Shown here: one piece after another, positions 1 through 6,365 of the stretch
How the letters are laid out: every line of letters begins with the position of its first letter
How positions within the stretch are numbered: position 1 is the stretch's first letter
Origin: Bacteroidota bacterium
Lineage (GTDB): Bacteria; Bacteroidota; UBA10030; UBA6906
DNA: 8,194 bases
Assembly (NCBI GenBank): GCA_016844425.1
Contig: JAERML010000043.1
Location: 1-8,194, forward strand
Direction: 5' to 3'
The notes under the pieces: generated by a model
Databases searched by the model: none
Told to the model about the DNA's origin: nothing
Seen by the model: only the letters and a program-made list of their open reading frames with translations
Program-made: the position numbers and the translations under genes

Positions 1-613
1 GGAACGCACCGAGGCCAAGATAGAGCGATGGAATATCAAACGGGGTGTGATCGTAACCAAGAATGCCAACGAGGTCGATGTCCCTGCCGACACCGGCATG
101 AAACACCACAAAGCAATCGTACTGCGAGAAATCCGTTACCCGCCCGGAAGCATCCACCAACTGCCATGTGTCGCGCGCGAGGTTCCCCACCGCAATGGTC
201 GAGCCTTCCCGCGGAGGACTATACGTCTGCATGATCGAAGGAAGCGTGAAGAGCGAATCCACCACAGTTGTCCGGAGAACAAGCTTTCCTTTGGAGACCT
301 TGCGAAAATAGTTCGTGACAAACGTGAGGTGGTTCTCGAAGTATTGTTGGTTGCGCGGGGCCGGATCGATGATGCCCGTCGGCCCGGTAAGGGCGAACCG
401 ACCGTCACCGCTCGTGCGCGCATCGTTGTCCTGTTGAAATTGCACCATCACTGCGAGGATATCGATGGTGTCGGGAAACACGCCGAACGGACGGGGGGAT
501 GAAAATGCGTCATCCCGTCCCGACAGTGTCGGGATCACGGGATGGCTCATCTGCTGTGCAAACAGGGGACCGGAAACAACCAGGAGCAGGAAGGAATATT
601 TTGCCAGCGTCAT
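1..613 (-). CDS. Secreted protein, possible M6-like peptidase (N-terminal part)
   Basis: This reading frame is open from an ATG at 613 to the left edge (204 codons), so its C-terminus lies outside the window. Residues 1-20 form a plausible Sec signal peptide: one Lys near the start, the hydrophobic run FLLLVVSGPLF, and a likely cut after FAQ. The mature part contains DILAVMVQFQQ (51-61), NYFRKVSKGKL (101-111) and DCFVVFHAGVGRDIDL (166-181). The last two resemble the N-terminal region of M6/immune inhibitor A-like peptidases, where a Y-Y/F-x-x-V-S-x-G-K segment is common. The zinc-binding HExxH would come later and is not visible, so peptidase activity is not shown. AAGGTGA lies just before the ATG and supports this start. 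The gene begins 45 bases after the porV stop in the same direction, so it is probably co-transcribed with porU-porV and may encode a T9SS cargo. The missing C-terminus should show whether it has a sorting domain. The gene is well supported; the family is tentative. Confidence 0.75.
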   Translation of the reverse strand, partial: MTLAKYSFLLLVVSGPLFAQQMSHPVIPTLSGRDDAFSSPRPFGVFPDTIDILAVMVQFQQDNDARTSGDGRFALTGPTGIIDPAPRNQQYFENHLTFVTNYFRKVSKGKLVLRTTVVDSLFTLPSIMQTYSPPREGSTIAVGNLARDTWQLVDASGRVTDFSQYDCFVVFHAGVGRDIDLVGILGYDHTPFDIPSLYLGLGAF

Positions 614-658
614 GTCACCTTGCAAATCGTCAAGTCGTGAGAGGGAGAACGAGCTACG

Positions 659-1807
659 TTACTGAGTGCCACCCCACCCAATCAGGAGCGAAAACCTGAT
701 CGTATCAGACAGGGGATGGTTTTCTGCTGCCGAAATGTAACTGAAATCGAACCCGTAGATGTCATACCGGATGCCCGCGCCAAAGGTCCAGAAATTTCTG
801 TTGCCGAATGATGGGTCTTCAAAGAAATGACCGACACGGAGAGCAATCAGTCGCGGCGCGCCGTACCAATACTCCATGCCCATGCTCGTGTTGATTTTCC
901 GGAGCTTGCTGCCATCACCCCATGCGGTAAAGATCGCCTTATATACCGGATCGACCGACGCAGCACGGATGACGTTACCCGAGTCGTCCTTCACCTCCGC
1001 GCGCCTTCGTACCAGCAGCCTGCTAAAATCGAGTGAATAGGTGAGCGAGTTGAACTCGTCTTCCATCAGTTTATAGCCAAACCCGAGACGCAGGTTTGTC
1101 GGGAGAGGATCAGCCTGATCCGCATCGATGTAGGTGACCTTCGGGCCAATATTCGAGAGGTTAATGCCGGCGCTAAACCGTTTGCCAATATCTCCGATGA
1201 GTGGGATCTCCAGTTCCGTCGGCCGGTACATAGCCGCTATATCCACGCTGATAGTGGAGGCAATCCCTTCGCCCTGCTCCTGCTCGGTGCCGATCGGCGA
1301 GAGGGCACTATGAATGAACCGGAGGTTCATGCCTACACCGAAATCGTCAAAAACCTTGGTGGCGTATCCGGCTGTGACCGCAAACTCGAATGCCTTGAAC
1401 TTTTCGATCACCGTCGGGCCGGACGAATTGGTGCGTGAGAATTCACCGAGGTTCAGGTACGTCACGCTTGCACTTATCGTCCCGATGTCCTCGATGCTTT
1501 GCCGGTAGTTCAGGTAATCATAGAAGAGGTCGGCCTGCTGGAATTGCGGAAGCCAGTTCGCATGCGTGATGCTGACTTCCTGTCCCGGGATGAATGCAAG
1601 CGCGGCCGGGTTCCAGAAAATCGCCGATGCATCGTCCACGGACCCCGTTCCTGATTCACCGATGCCGCTCGCGCGCGAGTTTGGCGCAATCAGAAGAAAC
1701 GGAACCGCCGATTCTCCCTGTGCACGCGCCGCCCGGGGCATGATGATCGAAATAAGCGCCAGTACCGCAAGGGTGGCCGCTATCTGTCGTCGATTGGATC
1801 GAATCAT
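659..1807 (-). CDS. porV: Type IX secretion system outer membrane protein PorV
   Basis: The product is a 382-residue outer-membrane beta-barrel of the PorV family (FadL-like fold). In characterised T9SS, PorV collects cargo from the SprA translocon and carries it to the PorU sortase complex. Residues 1-30 are a signal peptide (IRSNRR, then a hydrophobic core, likely cut at ARA-Q). Family hallmarks are the N-terminal ASAIFWNPAALAF segment (60-72), YDYLNYRQSIEDIGTISASV (96-115, PorV-like spacing) and the C-terminal HPLSDTIRFSLLIGWGG (364-380). Alternating hydrophobic and polar strands run throughout, and the end is rich in aromatic and Gly residues as in a barrel. An in-frame ATG exists at 1,888, but the start at 1,807 is preferred because AGGAGG lies 9 bases upstream and the signal peptide begins directly there. 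The gene lies 82 bases after porU, an order also known in Bacteroidota such as Porphyromonas. PorQ or another PorV-like paralogue is the main alternative, but adjacency to porU favours PorV. Confidence 0.93.
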   Translation of the reverse strand: MIRSNRRQIAATLAVLALISIIMPRAARAQGESAVPFLLIAPNSRASGIGESGTGSVDDASAIFWNPAALAFIPGQEVSITHANWLPQFQQADLFYDYLNYRQSIEDIGTISASVTYLNLGEFSRTNSSGPTVIEKFKAFEFAVTAGYATKVFDDFGVGMNLRFIHSALSPIGTEQEQGEGIASTISVDIAAMYRPTELEIPLIGDIGKRFSAGINLSNIGPKVTYIDADQADPLPTNLRLGFGYKLMEDEFNSLTYSLDFSRLLVRRRAEVKDDSGNVIRAASVDPVYKAIFTAWGDGSKLRKINTSMGMEYWYGAPRLIALRVGHFFEDPSFGNRNFWTFGAGIRYDIYGFDFSYISAAENHPLSDTIRFSLLIGWGGTQ

Positions 1808-1814
1808 GAAATAC

Positions 1815-1822
1815 AACCTCCT
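1815..1822 (-). promoter_or_regulatory. Strong ribosome binding site that fixes the porV start
   Basis: On the minus strand AGGAGGTT lies 9 bases before the ATG at 1,807. This is a near-perfect Shine-Dalgarno sequence and decides against the longer in-frame start at 1,888, which would add 27 charged residues before the signal peptide and begin only one base beyond the porU stop codon. Confidence 0.85.
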
Positions 1823-1889
1823 GCTGATAAATGATGACACCTTCCTGTTACCTTTCCTCTCATACACACAGGGCACATGCCGTGCCACT

Positions 1890-4800
1890 TTATTTCACCA
1901 CCGAAAGCTTGCCTAACGCCTCGCTTGCAAACCGCCCATCAGTCGTTCTTACGATCACCTTGTAAAGATAGACACCATTGGCAAGAACGTCTCCGTCACG
2001 ATCACGCCCATCCCATCGGACACTGACGAATGGGCGGTCTCCCGGTATGAAGTCCGTCAACGACTGGATCAACCGTCCGGCCAGCGTATAAATCTTCACC
2101 GTTACATTCAGAGAACTCTGCAGGTTCTGTTTGAAAGTGAACCTCGTCTCTCTGGCAAACGGATTGGGATAGTTCATCACGTCGGAAATTCTAAGCTGCT
2201 GGCTGGAAGCGATTTCAAACACCGCCTCGCCCGCTGCCGCGTTGTTGTGAGTATCCCATGCCCGAACACGGACGACATTTCTGCCCAGAGGCAGGCCCGT
2301 TAATGGGTACTGGACAGTGCCATACTGAAAACTGTCCGACCGACTGGAATAGAAATCAGTCATGTCCCTGCTCTGCGGACTGTTGTTGACCCATGCTTCG
2401 ATCCTGTGCCCCAACCCCGATACCGATGTGTTGATGCCGTTGGAATCGACGAGGTCCACGTACAACACCGGATCCTCGCTCACCATGTCCCCGGAGCGGA
2501 AGCTGCGGGAGTCGAGGTAGACGTCCATTGTCGGAGCAGTGGTGTCGAGCGCGGCTGGTTCCGTCCCGCCAACACGTATTTTTCCCGTGTATCCTGCCCC
2601 GTCAGAGGAGGCACCGGTGAAATACGTTACCAGCCTCCCGCGTGTGGACGAGTCCGCATACGCGATGTCCTTCGGAACAACAAAGGTGGCGCTGAATTGT
2701 CCATTGCGGACAGAGTTCTCGCCCCGGTAGATTGTTCCACCGGTCAGCGTGTATGTCCAGCAGTTCGAAGTGCAACCGGTGGGGAAGTTCGCAATGGTCG
2801 CGCCGCGAGTTGCATCATTGACAGTGAGAAGGAGGCTCCCCTGGAATGAGGAGTCCGGAAGATTGTTCTGATCCCGCACTGTCCCCTTCACAGTGATCCG
2901 GGCAAGCGCCTTGATCTCGATCGGATCAGAAACCGCCCTGGGAACCCCATTGAGAGTGTCCACCGTATCCTGGTTGATTCTGTCGATGGACGCGTAGCCC
3001 GACGGATACTGAAGTCTCATGGTCGGGTCGCCCATGTAAAAGTACTTCTGGTCATTCACACTGTTGGTACTTGCTGCCTTGAAGAGGAAAATGGCGGTTG
3101 CCGGACGCTCGACCACTACTCTCCCAAACACATCTATAATAAAGAGGCGCCGGAAAATCTGCTGATGGAAATAAGCGTTTTGTCCGGCAAACACTTTCCG
3201 TGTCGCCGAAATGACTCCGATGGCTCCGCCACCCTGCCTGTTGATCAGTATCTCGGAACCTGTCGGTCTCGCCGGATCATCGAACTGCGAGAAGTTACAC
3301 GTGGCAAGGATGAACAACGAGAGCTTGTTCGCGTTCGTGAGCTGGGGGATCGATGTCTGCACATTGAAAATATTCTCATGAGCCAGCAGCGTCGGGTTTC
3401 CATGCCCGGCATAGTTGACGATCAGCACTCCTCTGTTGATCTCATCAATGATAGCCTGATAGGCCCCCGGTTTCCGTCGGCCCTGCGACGTATTTACTGT
3501 GGGATACTCGGCGATATAGATTTTCTTCCTTTCAAAAACCTCCGGAGTGTACTTTCGGCCTTGGGCATAGAACGCTTCAGCAAGGATTTCAGCATCTTGC
3601 GAATGCAGTACACCGTCGTCACCGTCTGTCGTCCATCCATCATCTCCAATATAGAGCATTCTCATCTTCCAGGGATCCCGCGCGGAGTTTTCTTCGTAGC
3701 CAACAAGCCGGCCTATGTATGCTTCAGCCTCGGCCACCGTCCTGGACGGGATCCTCCCAGTCACCATGGATGTATTGTTGCTGCCGAAGAGGTCAAACTT
3801 CACAAAGAAATCGTCCGTAGAGTAGCTTTCTGTCCCATGTCGCGATTCCAGGCTCTGCCAGGTAGGGACATAATTGGAACGGCCACCGAGCCTGCCTTTG
3901 TAATCAAAGCTTCCCTGCCCGAGCATTAGCGCAAAAAGGGGCCGGGGGGTCCAGGTGTCGTACGCGTACTTGAGGAAGTCTCTGACAGCCGCCACGTCGG
4001 GGACGCCCCCGCCGAATTCATTGTAAATCTGATTCACATCCACAACGATCGTACGGAGGTTGCCATGAGCCGGCTGTTCGCGATACGCACGGAGCCGTTC
4101 AGCCGGGGCCCGAAATTCAGGTGTGGTAAGAATGATGAAATCGTAGCCACCGGAAATACCGTGGAGATCCTGGTTGTCCACACGCGTAATACCGGCCGGA
4201 AGCTTGAATGCGTTGGAGCCTGCCGCGCAGTATTCCGCCATTTGTCCGGCGGTTTCTGCAGCCCGAAACGTGTAACTGCCGCCAACACCAGTGATCCGTC
4301 GGACGTTATCGAATTGCGTGACGTTGAGAATAATGGGCAATGTAAGTTGCTCGAGTCGATACTCAACAACGCCAGTCACGTCGGGAGAACGGAATCGCAA
4401 GTAGTTGTTCACCGCTTCAAACCGTCGCGGGAATTGAATCTCGATCCAGTCGTTGTATCCGGCCCCTGCAACGCTGCTGGAGCTGAATGAGAAGTTGAGC
4501 TGACTTGTGTTGTTCGGAAGGGTCGAAGTTCCTGTTACCTGGGCTGTCACGGCGGTGGCATACACGTAATCGCTACCATATGAGATCTCCGGTAACCCAT
4601 GTGTGCCGAGTGTCTGTCCGTTGTCCCGCACGGTGAATCGCGGCAGGTTGTCCGAGCGCGCAACAAGCGAATATCGGTACGTAATGATATCGCTGGGAAC
4701 AAGACCGGGAAGGAGATTCACGTAGGTCCGTGAACCGCCGGGATTGTACGATTGTCCGTACCAGTCCTTGCCTGAGCTGAGCAGGTTCACCGTCTCCTCT

Positions 4801-5969
4801 TCAATGGCGATTCCATCCAGGAACTTCGTTGGGATGAGTGTGGAATTGTCGGACAACGACGCCTGTTCCTGCATGCGTCTTCCGGGGTTGCCACCAAACG
4901 TCAACCAATAGTAGTTCACTTCGGAGTAGTGGTTCAAATAGTGGTTCAAAACCCCCGCTGACGGGTTATACCTCCACCCTCTCGTGGACTTCCCGAAGAA
5001 GAGAACATAGTCGCTTGCGTTGAAACTCCCATCAGCCTCACCTTCAACGTAGATTGCATTCTCCACAAGGTCTGCTGGTCGGGCGGCAGCAATGTTCTCC
5101 GGAACCTCAGTCCCCCCATTCCCATAGATCTTGATTGTTCGGGGGTCGACGGCGGCCGTATTAATTCCTAACGAAGCAAGGTACTGAACGCTAAGGGCAT
5201 ACATACCTTCTTCCGCAACGGTAATCCTGTACCACTCCCCCGAGGCCAGCAGACTTGGTATGGCTGCTTTTGCGAGGCCAGCCTGTCTGCCGAACTTCCA
5301 TGACCGGGCAATACTGTAATTGAGCAACACATCTTTAAAGAGCAGATCGTCCTGGTTCTGCACACGGTTTGTCTTGGATGCGCCATACACCACCTCAAGA
5401 ACAAGCCTGGTGTATTTTCTGACGGTCCTGGTTGATGGATTGTACTGCAGGGGGAAGACTTGAACGGATCCGAGAAGCATGCTGCGGGTGGAGCCGACGG
5501 CAGAGAGAGCGGCAACACGGGCAGGAAGGAACGCTGAGGCGCTGTACTTCTCAGGATCAACACGGTAGGCAGCCACTTCCACCATTTCTTCGCGGACGCG
5601 GTAGCTGGGAACCGGTGCTAGCATTACATTGGTAACGTCCTCGTAGTCTGCGGCAATCACCTGGACAGCGTTACCGGCTTCAGCCGGAAAGCCGAGCGGG
5701 AATGTCGCGTACCGTAAATCCGGAGCTCCGATGGTAGTATCGGTGTGAACGGGGATTGAACCAGCGAAGTCGAATATCGTCATGTCTACACCGCCCTCGG
5801 CGATTGCCCGCGGGGAAGAGAAGACGGGAGTGTATTCAAAGACGAATGACTGCTCGTCCGAACGAAGTACCTTGATTCGGGCCGCGGGTTCTTCTGCATA
5901 CAACACAACTGCAGTGCAGCTGAGAAGGACCGCCGCAACTCCCCGGATTCGTCTTCGTTGATCCATCAA
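1890..5969 (-). CDS. porU: Type IX secretion system sortase PorU (C25 cysteine peptidase)
   Basis: This is a gingipain-family (C25) peptidase of about 1,359 residues. At the cell surface PorU cleaves the C-terminal signal of T9SS cargo and links the protein to anionic lipopolysaccharide. Residues 1-25 are a signal peptide ending near LYA-EE. A long beta-rich N-terminal region (30-600) is followed by the C25 domain (about 608-988), with putative catalytic His856 in NYAGHG and Cys891 in ILATCNF, 35 residues apart as expected for the family. GDPTMRLQYP (980-989) is the typical end of the peptidase domain. Ig-like modules follow, then a FlgD-like C-terminal domain starting at NYPNPF (1266-1271) and containing VKIYTLAGRLI and ANGVYLYKV, which resembles a T9SS sorting domain; in studied PorU proteins this domain is retained. 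The start is either TTG at 5,969 (AGGAG 9 bases upstream, the same spacing as porV) or the next codon, ATG at 5,966. porV follows after 82 bases. Residue numbers count from the TTG. Confidence 0.95.
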   Translation of the reverse strand: MMDQRRRIRGVAAVLLSCTAVVLYAEEPAARIKVLRSDEQSFVFEYTPVFSSPRAIAEGGVDMTIFDFAGSIPVHTDTTIGAPDLRYATFPLGFPAEAGNAVQVIAADYEDVTNVMLAPVPSYRVREEMVEVAAYRVDPEKYSASAFLPARVAALSAVGSTRSMLLGSVQVFPLQYNPSTRTVRKYTRLVLEVVYGASKTNRVQNQDDLLFKDVLLNYSIARSWKFGRQAGLAKAAIPSLLASGEWYRITVAEEGMYALSVQYLASLGINTAAVDPRTIKIYGNGGTEVPENIAAARPADLVENAIYVEGEADGSFNASDYVLFFGKSTRGWRYNPSAGVLNHYLNHYSEVNYYWLTFGGNPGRRMQEQASLSDNSTLIPTKFLDGIAIEEETVNLLSSGKDWYGQSYNPGGSRTYVNLLPGLVPSDIITYRYSLVARSDNLPRFTVRDNGQTLGTHGLPEISYGSDYVYATAVTAQVTGTSTLPNNTSQLNFSFSSSSVAGAGYNDWIEIQFPRRFEAVNNYLRFRSPDVTGVVEYRLEQLTLPIILNVTQFDNVRRITGVGGSYTFRAAETAGQMAEYCAAGSNAFKLPAGITRVDNQDLHGISGGYDFIILTTPEFRAPAERLRAYREQPAHGNLRTIVVDVNQIYNEFGGGVPDVAAVRDFLKYAYDTWTPRPLFALMLGQGSFDYKGRLGGRSNYVPTWQSLESRHGTESYSTDDFFVKFDLFGSNNTSMVTGRIPSRTVAEAEAYIGRLVGYEENSARDPWKMRMLYIGDDGWTTDGDDGVLHSQDAEILAEAFYAQGRKYTPEVFERKKIYIAEYPTVNTSQGRRKPGAYQAIIDEINRGVLIVNYAGHGNPTLLAHENIFNVQTSIPQLTNANKLSLFILATCNFSQFDDPARPTGSEILINRQGGGAIGVISATRKVFAGQNAYFHQQIFRRLFIIDVFGRVVVERPATAIFLFKAASTNSVNDQKYFYMGDPTMRLQYPSGYASIDRINQDTVDTLNGVPRAVSDPIEIKALARITVKGTVRDQNNLPDSSFQGSLLLTVNDATRGATIANFPTGCTSNCWTYTLTGGTIYRGENSVRNGQFSATFVVPKDIAYADSSTRGRLVTYFTGASSDGAGYTGKIRVGGTEPAALDTTAPTMDVYLDSRSFRSGDMVSEDPVLYVDLVDSNGINTSVSGLGHRIEAWVNNSPQSRDMTDFYSSRSDSFQYGTVQYPLTGLPLGRNVVRVRAWDTHNNAAAGEAVFEIASSQQLRISDVMNYPNPFARETRFTFKQNLQSSLNVTVKIYTLAGRLIQSLTDFIPGDRPFVSVRWDGRDRDGDVLANGVYLYKVIVRTTDGRFASEALGKLSVVK

Positions 5970-5978
5970 AGTCTCTCG

Positions 5979-5983
5979 CTCCT
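5979..5983 (-). promoter_or_regulatory. porU ribosome binding site
   Basis: On the minus strand AGGAG lies 9 bases before TTG (5,969) and 12 bases before ATG (5,966). It directly follows the U-rich tract of the leader hairpin, so structure at that hairpin could affect access of the ribosome. The spacing mildly favours the TTG start. Confidence 0.6.
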
Positions 5984-5984
5984 A

Positions 5985-6017
5985 AACAAAAAAACCGAAC
6001 GTGGAATAACATTCGGC
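5985..6017 (-). terminator. Terminator-like hairpin in the porU leader (possible attenuator)
   Basis: Read on the minus strand, CCGAATG (6,016-6,010) pairs with CGTTCGG (6,001-5,995) across an 8-base loop, with one G-U pair inside and a possible G-U pair extending the base. Seven T residues follow at once (5,994-5,988), then G and TTT. This is the form of an intrinsic terminator, yet it lies upstream of the porU ribosome binding site and downstream of the likely porU promoter, so it would act as an attenuator rather than a gene end. The stem is short and only moderately GC-rich, so termination is likely partial if it occurs. Confidence 0.4.
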
Positions 6018-6044
6018 GGTACAAACAAAAATGGAGTTACCGCC
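6015..6044 (-). repeat. Inverted repeat adjoining the leader terminator-like hairpin
   Basis: Perfect 7-base arms GGCGGTA (minus strand 6,044-6,038) and TACCGCC (6,021-6,015) flank a 16-base loop. The 3' arm shares two bases (6,015-6,016) with the 5' arm of the terminator-like hairpin, so the two stems cannot both form fully. The arms are GC-rich and could form in porU leader RNA. The function is not known from the sequence. Confidence 0.5.
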
Positions 6045-6192
6045 TTCTTTCATCGCCATTCGAACTTAAAGGATGCCGCACATTCTCTCTCACCTCAACA
6101 CAAGAACTGCACTCCGTTCCTTGTGTCTAAACCTTTAAGCGAACAACTCTATAGGCTGAACTCCAGATCATTTCGTTGAGAAATCCTGATGA

Positions 6193-6221
6193 AATATAGA
6201 AATTGAGGCGTAGATTGTCAA
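6193..6221 (-). promoter_or_regulatory. Predicted sigma-70-type promoter for porU-porV
   Basis: On the minus strand TTGACA (6,221-6,216) is separated by exactly 17 bases from TATATT (6,198-6,193). The -35 box matches the general housekeeping consensus fully and the -10 box matches at five of six positions. The expected RNA start is near 6,186, giving a leader of about 215 nt before porU. The match is by eye; no transcript evidence is available. Confidence 0.6.
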
Positions 6222-6227
6222 GACAAT
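6214..6227. promoter_or_regulatory. Dyad covering the porU -35 box (possible operator)
   Basis: ATTGTC-AA-GACAAT is a perfect inverted repeat with 6-base arms and a 2-base centre. It fully covers the proposed minus-strand -35 hexamer (6,216-6,221), where a bound repressor would block RNA polymerase. It may be chance, because the -35 consensus itself contributes part of the symmetry. Confidence 0.35.
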
Positions 6228-6288
6228 TCCTCGTGAAGTTTTCTGTCACAGTTGTCATCGAGATGATTGGGAGTCGTTTCAGTCATGG

Positions 6289-6317
6289 TTGATTATCACT
6301 GCCGAAAGCATTAGATT
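6289..6317 (+). promoter_or_regulatory. Weak candidate promoter for glgA
   Basis: TTGATT (6,289-6,294), a 17-base spacer and TAGATT (6,312-6,317) each match the sigma-70 hexamers at four of six positions. This would give a leader of about 40 nt. An alternative is TTGGGA (6,267-6,272) with GATTAT (6,291-6,296) at an 18-base spacing. Neither is strong. Confidence 0.2.
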
Positions 6318-6365
6318 TGTTCACTTTATGACGCACGAGCCCCTCTGTTTCACAACCGGGTCAGC

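Larger units (their letters stand above)
5970..6365. other. Divergent intergenic region between porU and glgA
   Basis: About 400 bases contain no convincing protein gene. The half nearer porU holds the porU leader with two hairpins. The middle has the porU promoter candidate and a dyad. The half nearer glgA has only weak promoter-like hexamers and a short dyad TCATC-GA-GATGA (6,255-6,266). The region is more AT-rich than the flanking genes, as expected for a two-way promoter region. Confidence 0.8.

Noticed and set aside
47..502. 151-codon plus-strand frame at the left edge
   Set aside because: The minus strand here codes for a protein with a signal peptide, ribosome binding site and family-like segments; the plus frame has none of these.
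1871..1886. GGCAC/GTGCC hairpin between porU and porV
   Set aside because: The stem has only five base pairs and no T-run follows, so it is not a terminator; at most it is a minor intercistronic structure.
1808..1888. In-frame N-terminal extension of PorV starting at 1,888
   Set aside because: It adds 27 residues before the signal peptide, whereas AGGAGG stands at ideal spacing before the ATG at 1,807.
3165..3929. 254-codon open frame on the plus strand inside porU
   Set aside because: It lies wholly antisense to the conserved C25-coding region, has no recognisable domain and looks like a chance shadow of a long coding gene.
5913..5924. Possible lipoprotein box (LLSC) in the PorU signal peptide
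   Set aside because: The hydrophobic run continues after the Cys to LYA-EE, which fits signal peptidase I, and Leu at -2 is a poor lipobox residue.
5970..6365. Bacteroidota-type TAnnTTTG promoter upstream of porU or glgA
   Set aside because: I found no TAnnTTTG with a TTTG box at a suitable distance on either strand.
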